A DNA stretch of 8,557 bases from Tissierella_B sp964485455 (lineage in GTDB: Bacteria; Bacillota; Clostridia; Tissierellales; Tissierellaceae): positions 1 through 8,557 of the forward strand of contig CAZAJU010000085.1 of the NCBI GenBank assembly GCA_964485455.1, read 5' to 3'. The notes below the pieces were generated by a model. That model was not told the origin of the DNA. It made no database searches and was given only the letters and a program-made list of their open reading frames with translations. A program made the position numbers and the translations under genes. Positions 1-6,554 of the stretch are shown in pieces (the first letter of the stretch is position 1; each line of letters opens with the position of its first letter).

Positions 1-38
1 AAAATAAGCTTAACTAGGGATTTCCCTTAGTTAAGCTT
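1..38 (-). terminator. Intrinsic terminator of ptsI
   Basis: A long hairpin occupies 38-6 on the minus strand. Arms of 10 bp (AAGCTTAACT / AGTTAAGCTT) are followed by a one-A bulge, a further AGGG/CCCT stem and an AAAT loop, then ATTTT to the window edge. The ptsI TAA stop codon (33-31) lies inside the 5' arm, so the hairpin begins before translation ends. The U-tract may continue outside the window. The plus strand also has a T-rich stretch after the hairpin (GTTTTT), so it might work in both directions. Confidence 0.8.
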
Positions 39-1734
39 TGTTTTTATCTAAATACTCTTCTACTTCTTCAGCTGTTGCTAGACTTAAAATTGTATCTAGA
101 TGAGATTCAATCTTTTCCTTTGAAGTATTTTTTATAATATGTCTGGCTTTTAATATGGATGATGGATTCATGCTTAGTTCATCTATTCCCATAGCTAATA
201 AAAGTGGTATAAGCTTCTCATCTCCTGCAGCCTCTCCGCACATGCCTACCCAAATACCTTCCTTGTGTGCATTTTCTATTGTCATTCGGATTAAGCCTAT
301 CACTGCTGGATGATAATGATTGTATAGGTCAGATATATGGTTGTTGCCTCTATCCACTGCTAATGTATACTGTATTAAATCATTGGTTCCTATGCTGAAG
401 AAGTCGACTTCCTTAGCAAAGGTTCTAGATTGCACAGCAACTGCTGGTACTTCAACCATTACTCCAATTTCTATATTATCATCGAAAGGAATATTCTCCT
501 CTATTAACTCCCTTTTGATTTTATCAACAATTAGCTTAGCCTCTCTTAATTCCTTAATACTAGATATCATAGGAAACATAATTTTCACATTGCCATAGAC
601 ACTAGCTCTCAAAATAGCCCTAAGTTGAATCTTGAACATATCTTCTTGGTCCAAGCATAATCTAATAGCCCTATAACCTAGAAACGGATTTAACTCCTTT
701 GGCAAGTTTAAATAGAACAAATCCTTGTCCCCACCTATATCTAAAGTTCTTATGATTAAGGGTCTATTTCCAAGCCTTTCTGCTGCATACCTATATGCTA
801 AGAATTGCTCCTCCTCTTCTGGACAAGAATCCCTATCCATAAATAGAAATTCCGTCCTGAAGAGTCCCACTCCTTCACCATCATTATCAAGCACATGGTC
901 TACTTCATCTACTGAACCTATGTTGGCAGCCAATTGAACCTTGTAACCATCTAAGGATATTGTATCCTCACCCTTCATAGATAAAAATTTATTCTTTTCA
1001 AAATCCAGTAAGGCAAGTCTCTTCTCGAAAATCCGAATCTCTTCATCGTTAGGATTTATTATGAACTCTCCGCTTTCACCGTCTATTGCAACTATATCTC
1101 CATCCTTAACCAAGTCCAGGATATTTTTAACTCCAACTATAGCCGGTATTCCAAATCGTCTTGCAATTATTGTGGTATGGGATGTTTTTCCTCCTAGCTC
1201 TGTTATAAATCCAGATACATTGTCCCGATTCATTTGCATAGTGTCAGTAGGGGTTAGATCTTCTGCAATTATTATTGTACCTTTTTCTATGTTGGATAAA
1301 TCCACGGGTTGGATACCCAATAAATGATCTAGTACCCTATGGGTTACATCCCTTACGTCTAAAACCCTTTCTTTTAGATATTCATCTTCAATTTCATCAA
1401 AAAGGGATATAAAATACTGTGTTGTTTGCTTCATAGCCCACTCGCAGTTTACGCTTTCAGCTTGAATTTTTTCAATCACAGATTTATAAAGATCCGGGTC
1501 TTCTAATATCATTAAATGTGCATTGAATATCTCTGCGTTTGATTTTCCTATACATTCCAAGGACATATCATATAACACTTGGATGTCCTTTCGAATCACA
1601 TCAATTGCATTATCTAGTCTGGATATTTCATAATCTATATCCTTTACATGAACTTTCTCTATATCAGTCTTATATGATTCATATATAAATGCTTTACCAA
1701 TGGCTATTCCAGGAGATGTTCCTATTCCCCTCAT
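31..1734 (-). CDS. ptsI: Phosphoenolpyruvate-protein phosphotransferase (PTS Enzyme I)
   Basis: This is Enzyme I of the sugar phosphotransferase system. It takes phosphate from phosphoenolpyruvate onto a histidine and passes it to HPr in the cytoplasm. From the chosen start the protein is 567 residues, normal for the family. The N-terminal HPr-binding region is followed by the phosphohistidine site GGKTSHTTIIARR (His about residue 186). The C-terminal PEP-binding TIM barrel shows GLFRTEFLFMDR (about 290-301), RTLDIGGDK (about 329), GTNDLIQYTLAVDR (about 449) and the catalytic cysteine in GMCGEAAGD (about Cys499). No key residue is missing. I prefer the ATG at 1734 (protein begins MRGIGTSPG) because GGGAGG lies about 7 bases upstream. 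The in-frame ATG pair at 1752/1749 has its AGGAG directly against the start codon. It has its own promoter and terminators on both sides, so it is probably monocistronic. ptsH is not beside it. Confidence 0.96.
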   Translation of the reverse strand: MRGIGTSPGIAIGKAFIYESYKTDIEKVHVKDIDYEISRLDNAIDVIRKDIQVLYDMSLECIGKSNAEIFNAHLMILEDPDLYKSVIEKIQAESVNCEWAMKQTTQYFISLFDEIEDEYLKERVLDVRDVTHRVLDHLLGIQPVDLSNIEKGTIIIAEDLTPTDTMQMNRDNVSGFITELGGKTSHTTIIARRFGIPAIVGVKNILDLVKDGDIVAIDGESGEFIINPNDEEIRIFEKRLALLDFEKNKFLSMKGEDTISLDGYKVQLAANIGSVDEVDHVLDNDGEGVGLFRTEFLFMDRDSCPEEEEQFLAYRYAAERLGNRPLIIRTLDIGGDKDLFYLNLPKELNPFLGYRAIRLCLDQEDMFKIQLRAILRASVYGNVKIMFPMISSIKELREAKLIVDKIKRELIEENIPFDDNIEIGVMVEVPAVAVQSRTFAKEVDFFSIGTNDLIQYTLAVDRGNNHISDLYNHYHPAVIGLIRMTIENAHKEGIWVGMCGEAAGDEKLIPLLLAMGIDELSMNPSSILKARHIIKNTSKEKIESHLDTILSLATAEEVEEYLDKNKA

Positions 1735-1774
1735 AAAATTACCTCCCATCATCTCCTAAGTTTGTCTCTATTTT

Positions 1775-1803
1775 ATTATATATTAATTTAATATTAATTT
1801 CCA
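1775..1803 (-). promoter_or_regulatory. Predicted sigma-A promoter of ptsI
   Basis: A perfect -10 box TATAAT (1780-1775) lies 17 bp from a weak -35 TGGAAA (1803-1798, 4 of 6 matches to TTGACA). It sits just after the pheA terminator and 41 bp before the preferred ptsI start. The AT-rich context makes chance -10 matches common, but position and spacing both fit. Confidence 0.6.
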
Positions 1804-1809
1804 TAATGG

Positions 1810-1832
1810 AAAAAAGTGATCCTAAGATCACT
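1810..1832 (-). terminator. Intrinsic terminator of the tyrA-aroA-aroC-pheA operon
   Basis: On the minus strand there is a perfect 7-bp stem AGTGATC / GATCACT with a TTAG loop, followed directly by TTTTT. It lies about 20 bp beyond the pheA stop codon and ahead of the ptsI promoter, so it separates the aromatic operon from ptsI. Confidence 0.88.
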
Positions 1833-1853
1833 CTATATATATATATTTAAATC

Positions 1854-2945
1854 CTAAATATTTTTGTAATAGCCAAGGATCTTAAAGTAATTACTATTGT
1901 TTTGAATCTCACCTAAGGCCTTCTTCACATTATCACTATTAATATCCCCTTCTAAATCAACATAGAAGAAGTATTCCCATGGTGACCCTATTATTGGTCT
2001 GGACTCTATTCTTATCATATTAAGGTTGTTTTTCTTAAATATTCCTAGGCTATCATAAAGAGCTCCAGGCTTATGAGGATTAGAAAAGACTATGCTTATA
2101 GCGTTATTTTCATCTCTTTCTTCAAGGCTTCTTCCTATGATTATAAACCTAGTATAATTGCTATTGTTGTTATTTATATTTTCCTTAATAATTTCTAGGT
2201 CGTTTACTTCTGCAGCCTTCCTACTGCCTATGGCTGCCATATAATTAGCTTCTTTACTCTTGATAAGCTCTGCAGCCATGGCTGTATTTTGATATGGAAC
2301 TAGGACCCATTCTTTTTTACTTAAGAAGTCACTGCACTGCTCTAAGGCTTGTGGATGGGAATAAACTTCCCTTATATCTTCTAGTTTACTACCTTTTAGT
2401 CCTATTAAATTGTGATTTATCTTTAATGCTATGTTGCCCACAATATAAAGTCCGTATTTTCTTAAGAGGTCATATACTTCATTTATTGCTCCCGTAGAAG
2501 AGTTTTCTATAGGTAGCACACCATAATGGGAATTTTCATCCTTAAGTTCTTTAAAGACATCTTCAAACTTATTAACAGGATAGGAATTTACTTCTTCACC
2601 AAAGTACTCAAGTAGGGCTTGTTCACTGTAAGACCCTGTAGTTCCTTGGTAGCAAACTTTGATCTGGGACTTGGCATTGTCAATTTTATGCTTTTGGTAG
2701 TTCTTGCTTAGGTCCATTAGCTTGATAAAAAATTCCTTGAGATATATATCTAATTCCTTGTTCTTTAATCGTTCTGTATTTTTCTTGATTACTTCCCCTT
2801 CCCTAGAGCTATTTAATACGGGAACCTTGTTTTCTATCTTATACTTAGCTACCTCTGTGACTATTTCCATTCTCTTCTCAAAGAGTTCTACTAAGCTTTT
2901 ATCTACCTCATCTATTTCCTTCCTAAGGTCGTCTAAATATGTCAT
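1854..2945 (-). CDS. pheA: Bifunctional chorismate mutase / prephenate dehydratase (P-protein)
   Basis: This protein converts chorismate to prephenate and then to phenylpyruvate, the phenylalanine branch. It has 363 residues in three parts. An AroQ-type chorismate mutase spans about 1-85 (LRKEIDEVDKSLVELFEKRM, with R8, R25 and the R48-E49 pair matching family active-site positions). The prephenate dehydratase spans about 95-275 (GSYSEQA at 104, LPIENSSTGAINEVYDLL near 144, HPQALEQC at 197, NYTRFIII at 263 with the TRF catalytic motif). A C-terminal ACT domain covers about 283-363. The ACT domain keeps GALYDSLGIF and IESRP, the elements that bind phenylalanine in this family, so feedback inhibition by Phe is expected. 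The first 23 bases overlap the end of aroC, which suggests coupled translation. GGAGGTGA lies about a dozen bases upstream of the ATG, with a second AGGA closer in. It is the last gene of the operon. Confidence 0.97.
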   Translation of the reverse strand: MTYLDDLRKEIDEVDKSLVELFEKRMEIVTEVAKYKIENKVPVLNSSREGEVIKKNTERLKNKELDIYLKEFFIKLMDLSKNYQKHKIDNAKSQIKVCYQGTTGSYSEQALLEYFGEEVNSYPVNKFEDVFKELKDENSHYGVLPIENSSTGAINEVYDLLRKYGLYIVGNIALKINHNLIGLKGSKLEDIREVYSHPQALEQCSDFLSKKEWVLVPYQNTAMAAELIKSKEANYMAAIGSRKAAEVNDLEIIKENINNNNSNYTRFIIIGRSLEERDENNAISIVFSNPHKPGALYDSLGIFKKNNLNMIRIESRPIIGSPWEYFFYVDLEGDINSDNVKKALGEIQNNSNYFKILGYYKNI

Positions 2946-4032
2946 TGTCCTGCTTCACCTCCAAGAGTTGATCAAGTATTACAAGAGCTGTTGCAGCCTC
3001 TATTACAGGGGTTGCCCTTAAGACTATACAAGGGTCATGTCTTCCTACAACCTCGATTTCAGTATTTTCCTTCTTTACCATATCTATGGTTCTTTGTTTT
3101 TTTCCAATAGATGCTGGAGGTTTAATGGCCACCCTAAATATTATTGGTAAACCGTTTGTGATTCCTCCTATGATACCCCCATTATTGTTTGAGTAGGCAT
3201 TTACCCTATCTCCATCCATAAAGTATTCATCGTTGGCTTGAGACCCTCTCATTTTAGTAATATTAAAGCCTGCTCCAAATTCTATACCCTTAGTAGCAGG
3301 AATGGAAAATACCATATGAGCAATGTTACTTTCCACTGATTCGAAAAATGGACTGCCCATACCAGCAGGGGGATTGACTACTGCCACTTCAAGGACTCCA
3401 CCAATGGAATCCTCATCCTCCTTAGCCTTTAGTATTGCCTCCTCCATTAGCTCACCTATCTTATCATCTAAAACAGGGAATCTCTTCCTTCTCAATTCCT
3501 CTATTAGTTGCGGCTTTAGGTTTAGACTATCGAAGTAATCCTCTTCAATATCTCCTATGGATTTTATATGACTTCCAACATATATATTCTTTTTTCTTAG
3601 AATCTGCTTTGCTATGGCTCCTGCAAATACTATAGGAGCAGTTATTCTACCAGAAAAGTGTCCACTTCCTCTATAGTCATTGTGCCCAAGGTATCTTATA
3701 TCCCCTGAGTAATCAGCATGTCCCGGACGAGCTAGATCCTTAGTTCTGGAATAATCCTTGGACCTTGTATCAGTATTTCTTATAATCATGGATAAAGGAG
3801 TTCCTGTGGTCTTATTATTAAAGAATCCACTTAAAATTTCAAATTCATCCTTTTCGCTTCTTGGAGTAGAGATCGCATTCTGCCCCGGAGCCCTTCTTTT
3901 CATCTCCATCTTAATCTCATCTAAGTCCAATTCAATTCCAGAAGGTAGGCCTCCTATATTTATTCCTATAGCTTGACCATGGGATTCACCAAATATGGAT
4001 AGTTTTATATTTTTTCCCCAATTAGAGCTCAT
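2923..4032 (-). CDS. aroC: Chorismate synthase
   Basis: This enzyme carries out the last common step of aromatic synthesis, 5-enolpyruvylshikimate-3-phosphate to chorismate, and needs reduced FMN. It has 369 residues, normal for the family. Signature segments run in order along the protein: IFGESHG (about 13-19), RRAPGQ, RPGHADYSG, GSGHFSGRITA, NPPAGMGSPFFESVES, SNNNGGIIGG and VGRHDPCIVLRATPV near the C terminus. These cover the FMN- and phosphate-binding residues of the family. I see no flavin reductase domain, so it appears monofunctional and needs outside reductant. The ATG overlaps the aroA end by 11 bp and has GGAGGAG six bases upstream. Its own end overlaps pheA by 23 bp (stop TAG). Confidence 0.97.
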   Translation of the reverse strand: MSSNWGKNIKLSIFGESHGQAIGINIGGLPSGIELDLDEIKMEMKRRAPGQNAISTPRSEKDEFEILSGFFNNKTTGTPLSMIIRNTDTRSKDYSRTKDLARPGHADYSGDIRYLGHNDYRGSGHFSGRITAPIVFAGAIAKQILRKKNIYVGSHIKSIGDIEEDYFDSLNLKPQLIEELRRKRFPVLDDKIGELMEEAILKAKEDEDSIGGVLEVAVVNPPAGMGSPFFESVESNIAHMVFSIPATKGIEFGAGFNITKMRGSQANDEYFMDGDRVNAYSNNNGGIIGGITNGLPIIFRVAIKPPASIGKKQRTIDMVKKENTEIEVVGRHDPCIVLRATPVIEAATALVILDQLLEVKQDNDIFRRP

Positions 4033-5293
4033 CTATTTCTCCTCCAATCTTTTTAAAATCCTCCCAGAAATGAGGATAGGATTTACTAACTGAATCACTA
4101 TTAGTAATTATGACTTCCTCTGTACATCTAAAGGATGCTATAGCCAAACTCATTGCAATTCTATGGTCATTCCAGCTGTCTACGATTCCACCCTTTAGCA
4201 TTTTTTTACCCTGGATTAGGAGACTATCTTCAAGCTCCACTACGTCAGCTCCAAGTTTATTTAGCTCTGTAGATATGGCCTTTAGACGGTCTGATTCTTT
4301 AATTCTAAGCCTTGCTGCATTTATGATTCTCGTTTCACCTTCGCTTAAAGCTGCCAAGACTGTAAGAATAGGTACTATATCTGGGCATTGGGATGCATCT
4401 ATTATGGTCCCATTTGTTTGTGATCTTCTTGTGATTACCTTATCCTCTAAGATTTCTATATCTCCACCCATTCTCTTTATAATGTCCATTATGACCTTAT
4501 CCCCTTGAAGGGAGTCTATATTTAAGTCTAGGGATGTAATCTCTTCGCCTATAATTCCGGCCACCAACCAGAAGGCTGCCTGGGAGAAGTCTCCTTCAAC
4601 TCTATAATCCCTAGCTTTATAGACCTGATTTCCTTTAATAAAGAATTCTTTATAATTCTTATTTTCTATACTAATTCCAAACTTATTTAAGGTATCTAGG
4701 GTTAAGTCTACATAGCCTTTGGATTCCAAATCACCATTGACTATAATCCTTGAATCCCCATCTAATAGGGGAAGGGTAAATAAGAGACCTGTAATGAATT
4801 GGGAGCTAATATTCCCTTCGATTTCAAAATTTCCAGGATTTAGTTTGCCTTGGATTTCTAGAGGTAAGTTTCCATTTTCAGTGGAATAATTTATTCCCTG
4901 CTCATCAAAGATTTTATAGTATGATTCCAATGGTCTAGAAACCAGCTTTCCCCTACCTGTGAAAACTTTTGTGTTTTCCTTTAGCATGGATATTGGAATT
5001 AAAAATCTTAAGGTAGAGCCTGATTCCTTGGAGTCTATATTTATGCTCTCTTCTACATCTAGAAGATTGCCCTTAATCTTAAGTCGACCATTTCCCATAT
5101 CTTCTATCCTTGCACCTAGCTTCTCCATTCCTTCACATGTTGCATGAATATCATCTGAAAATATCACATTCGAAATCATGCTTTCTTCCTGAGAAAGAGC
5201 TGCTGCAATTATCCCCCTGTGACAAAGACTTTTCGACGGTGGAATGCTTATTGTTCCCTTTAGTATCTTAGGATTTATTCGTACTTGTTTCAT
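4022..5293 (-). CDS. aroA: 3-phosphoshikimate 1-carboxyvinyltransferase (EPSP synthase)
   Basis: This enzyme joins the enolpyruvyl group of PEP to shikimate-3-phosphate, the sixth step of the shikimate pathway and the target of glyphosate. It has 423 residues. Motifs visible are PPSKSLCHR (18-26, with K21, S22 and R26 of the substrate site kept), ESGSTLRFL (90-98), SSQF (163-166), VEGDFSQAAF (232-241), CPDIVP (303-308, with the catalytic Asp305), RIKESDRL (330-337) and WNDHRIAMSLAIA (374 onward). Two positions differ from the E. coli pattern: Cys24 replaces the second Ser of KSxS, and Phe97 follows Arg96 where E. coli has Pro101. AGGAGG lies five bases before the ATG. The gene starts 9 bp after the tyrA stop and overlaps aroC by 11 bp. 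Confidence 0.97.
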   Translation of the reverse strand: MKQVRINPKILKGTISIPPSKSLCHRGIIAAALSQEESMISNVIFSDDIHATCEGMEKLGARIEDMGNGRLKIKGNLLDVEESINIDSKESGSTLRFLIPISMLKENTKVFTGRGKLVSRPLESYYKIFDEQGINYSTENGNLPLEIQGKLNPGNFEIEGNISSQFITGLLFTLPLLDGDSRIIVNGDLESKGYVDLTLDTLNKFGISIENKNYKEFFIKGNQVYKARDYRVEGDFSQAAFWLVAGIIGEEITSLDLNIDSLQGDKVIMDIIKRMGGDIEILEDKVITRRSQTNGTIIDASQCPDIVPILTVLAALSEGETRIINAARLRIKESDRLKAISTELNKLGADVVELEDSLLIQGKKMLKGGIVDSWNDHRIAMSLAIASFRCTEEVIITNSDSVSKSYPHFWEDFKKIGGEIDEL

Positions 5294-5302
5294 GATGCCC
5301 TC

Positions 5303-6163
5303 CTATAACTGACTTCTTCTCCTGCTGGATTCCTTAAATTCATTTTCTAGTGCTTCTTTATCATCATCTATTATTGCTTGTTTTATTAATTTCATCTTCT
5401 CTTCGAAGACTTCTATCTTACTTATTAAGTTATCCTTATTTCCTAAGAATAGCTCACTCCATAATTCTGCATTGATATTTGCAATCCTTGTAAGCTCTCT
5501 GTAGCTATCCCCAATGAATTTACCTGTATTAATATTTAGATTGTCACTGTTAATAAGTGCTACGGCAATAGCGTGGGGAAGTTGTGATGTAAATGAAATG
5601 ATTTCGTCGTGCTTCTGGGGAGCTACCCTTACTACGTTTCTAAAACCCATCCCTCTTGCTATAAGCTCTACGATTAAAAGTGATGTCTCCTTGTTTCTTT
5701 CCGTTGGAGTGAGTATGTAGTTAGCTCCCTCAAAAACCTCTGCTGAAGAGTATTCTAGTCCCTTCTTTTCCCTTCCTGCCATGGGATGCCCAAATACGAA
5801 GTCCACATCCTCAGGTAATAGGCTGTTAATCTCATCTATAAAGCCATTTTTAATTCCTGTAGCATCGGTAATTATAGTATGGGGTTTAAAATATTCCTTA
5901 TTATCCTTTATAAATTTCTTTAAAAGATTAGGATATAGGCAGATAATTACCATATTCGAGTTGATTAGAGGCTCCTTTGGATCCATATACCCTTTATTAA
6001 TTACCCCTAATTTTTCACCATCCATCAAAGCTTTTTCATCTATATCAACTGCCCATATATTCTTTGGATTTAGCTTCTTTAATGCCTTAGCATAAGAGCC
6101 TCCTAAAAGCCCTAGGCCAATTATTGTAATATTAAATTCGTGTATATCGAAGTTCTCTCTCAA
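5303..6163 (-). CDS. tyrA: Prephenate dehydrogenase
   Basis: This enzyme oxidatively decarboxylates prephenate to 4-hydroxyphenylpyruvate, the tyrosine branch. It has 286 residues. An N-terminal Rossmann fold shows GLGLLGGS (16-23) and an acidic Asp40 at the end of the second strand, which favours NAD over NADP. TDATGIK (99-105) and GHPMAGREKKG (125-135, with catalytic His126) follow. The C-terminal helical dehydrogenase domain shows SQLPHAIAVAL (193 onward) and RELTRIA (222 onward). It ends soon after this domain and I see no C-terminal ACT domain, unlike the longer Bacillus TyrA, so end-product control may be mainly transcriptional. The start is TTG: AAGGAGG lies 8 bases upstream, and no ATG or GTG is better placed. 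It is the first enzyme gene of the operon, directly behind the attenuator-like terminator. Confidence 0.95.
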   Translation of the reverse strand: MRENFDIHEFNITIIGLGLLGGSYAKALKKLNPKNIWAVDIDEKALMDGEKLGVINKGYMDPKEPLINSNMVIICLYPNLLKKFIKDNKEYFKPHTIITDATGIKNGFIDEINSLLPEDVDFVFGHPMAGREKKGLEYSSAEVFEGANYILTPTERNKETSLLIVELIARGMGFRNVVRVAPQKHDEIISFTSQLPHAIAVALINSDNLNINTGKFIGDSYRELTRIANINAELWSELFLGNKDNLISKIEVFEEKMKLIKQAIIDDDKEALENEFKESSRRRSQL

Positions 6164-6171
6164 AATATGCT

Positions 6172-6178
6172 CCTCCTT
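6172..6178 (-). promoter_or_regulatory. Ribosome binding site that fixes the TTG start of tyrA
   Basis: AAGGAGG at 6178-6172 lies 8 bases upstream of TTG (6163-6161). It begins 8 bases after the T-run of the terminator. Ribosomes can therefore load on tyrA only if transcription passes the terminator. Confidence 0.85.
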
Positions 6179-6186
6179 TTTGGTAC

Positions 6187-6213
6187 AAAAAAAGACTCTA
6201 ACGAGTCTTTTTT
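6187..6213 (-). terminator. Intrinsic terminator in the tyrA leader (predicted attenuator)
   Basis: On the minus strand, six A are followed by GACTC (6207-6203), a GTTA loop, GAGTC (6198-6194) and seven T (6193-6187). The stem is 5 bp plus A-U pairs. It lies between the leader ORF and the tyrA ribosome binding site, with no complete enzyme gene between it and the promoter at 6416-6389. That placement is typical of a conditional attenuator. The hairpin is symmetric enough to stop plus-strand transcription too, but no plus-strand gene ends here. Confidence 0.85.
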
Positions 6214-6340
6214 ACATTTATATATATCTTTACTCATTAATTTAAAGAACCCACTTATCTTTTCATGAAAAATAGCCGTAGCTAAAGTAATAGCTAAGGC
6301 CTAAAAAATAATATCCTTTAAAAGATTTATGTCTAATGAG
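6198..6340 (-). promoter_or_regulatory. Predicted competing RNA segments 1, 2 and 3 of the attenuator
   Basis: Segment 1 is CTCATTAG (6340-6333, leader codons 4-6). Segment 2 is TTAATGAGT (6240-6232). Segment 3 is ACTCGTTAG (6206-6198, the 5' arm, loop and first 3'-arm base of the terminator). Segments 1 and 2 can form 8 pairs, one a G-U. Segments 2 and 3 can form 9 pairs, two of them G-U. The 2:3 pairing would break the terminator, and the 1:2 pairing would free it to form. Segments 1 and 3 are near-repeats of each other. The pairs were found by eye without energy calculation; other weak pairings exist in this AU-rich RNA. Confidence 0.55.
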
Positions 6341-6349
6341 ATTTTCCAT
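6263..6349 (-). CDS. Tyr/Phe-rich leader peptide of the tyrA-aroA-aroC-pheA operon
   Basis: A 28-codon ORF runs from ATG (6349-6347) to TGA (6265-6263). AAGGAG lies 6 bases before the start, and the start is about 33 bases from the predicted transcription start. Tyr is at codons 13, 14, 20, 21, 24 and 26, and Phe at 10, 15, 22 and 27. Ten of the 18 codons from 10 to 27 are therefore aromatic, and the peptide ends in SYYFSYGYFS. There is no Trp codon. This matches the operon output (TyrA for tyrosine, PheA for phenylalanine). By analogy with the enterobacterial pheA and trp leaders, the peptide is probably a sensor: ribosomes slow at these codons when charged Tyr or Phe tRNA is short. A role as a small hydrophobic membrane peptide cannot be excluded, but position and codon content favour a leader. 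Confidence 0.85.
   Translation of the reverse strand: MENLIRHKSFKGYYFLGLSYYFSYGYFS
6275..6300 (-). other. Hairpin inside the leader coding region
   Basis: GCCTTAGCT (6300-6292) can pair with AGCTACGGC (6283-6275) around an 8-base loop. This gives eight pairs with one U-C mismatch, over leader codons 17-25, which include Tyr and Phe codons. It could act like the pause hairpin of classical attenuators. A shorter alternative is UAGC/GCUA closed on a UACG tetraloop. The function is inference. Confidence 0.4.
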
Positions 6350-6388
6350 AATTTACTCCTTAAATTTAACGTATAATTAATTCCTTAC

Positions 6389-6416
6389 ATCATACCATAA
6401 AAACTTCTATAGTCAA
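6389..6416 (-). promoter_or_regulatory. Predicted sigma-A promoter of the aromatic operon
   Basis: The -35 TTGACT (6416-6411, 5 of 6) and -10 TATGAT (6394-6389, 5 of 6) are 16 bp apart. TGG immediately before the -10 box adds an extended -10 motif (TGn). Transcription should begin near 6382, giving a leader of about 220 bases before tyrA that contains the leader ORF and the attenuator. Confidence 0.75.
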
Positions 6417-6447
6417 ATAACTTTTTAATACCCTAATAAGGAGGAGA

Positions 6448-6468
6448 CAATTATAGTATAGATAATTG
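6448..6468 (-). repeat. Inverted repeat upstream of the operon promoter
   Basis: CAATTAT and ATAATTG are perfect 7-bp arms around a 7-bp centre (AGTATAG). It starts 32 bp upstream of the -35 box. The spacing suits a dimeric regulator site, but AT-rich DNA makes such palindromes by chance, and I cannot name a regulator. Confidence 0.3.
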
Positions 6469-6503
6469 ACTAAAAATCAGGTGATACAGTGTTAATTATT
6501 AAG

Positions 6504-6526
6504 AAGTGGGGATTAAATCCCCACCT
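6504..6526 (-). terminator. Terminator after the MtaA-like gene
   Basis: GTGGGGAT and ATCCCCAC form a perfect 8-bp GC-rich stem with a TAA-type loop. On the minus strand the stem extends by a G-U and an A-U pair, and TTCTTAATAATT follows. The tail is a weak T-tract. The hairpin lies about 30 bp after the stop of the methyltransferase-like gene and about 90 bp before the next promoter, so it probably ends that transcript. Confidence 0.7.
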
Positions 6527-6554
6527 TGTCTAATTCATCCTAATTGTTAGCATC

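Noticed and set aside
3323..3976. Plus-strand open frames of 60-130 codons opposite aroC, and similar ones opposite ptsI, aroA, tyrA and pheA
   Set aside because: They lie wholly antisense to genes with clear family motifs, have Ser/Leu-rich low-complexity translations typical of shadow frames, and match no family I recognise.
6164..6416. T-box or other known riboswitch in the tyrA leader
   Set aside because: I looked for the T-box consensus (AGGGTGGNACCGCG) before the terminator on the minus strand and found nothing close. The leader is also short, and a translated aromatic-rich ORF occupies most of it.
6438..6500. Plus-strand small gene after the strong AAGGAGGAG at 6438-6446
   Set aside because: No ATG, GTG or TTG at suitable distance opens a frame of useful length. 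The nearest candidates stop within a few codons.
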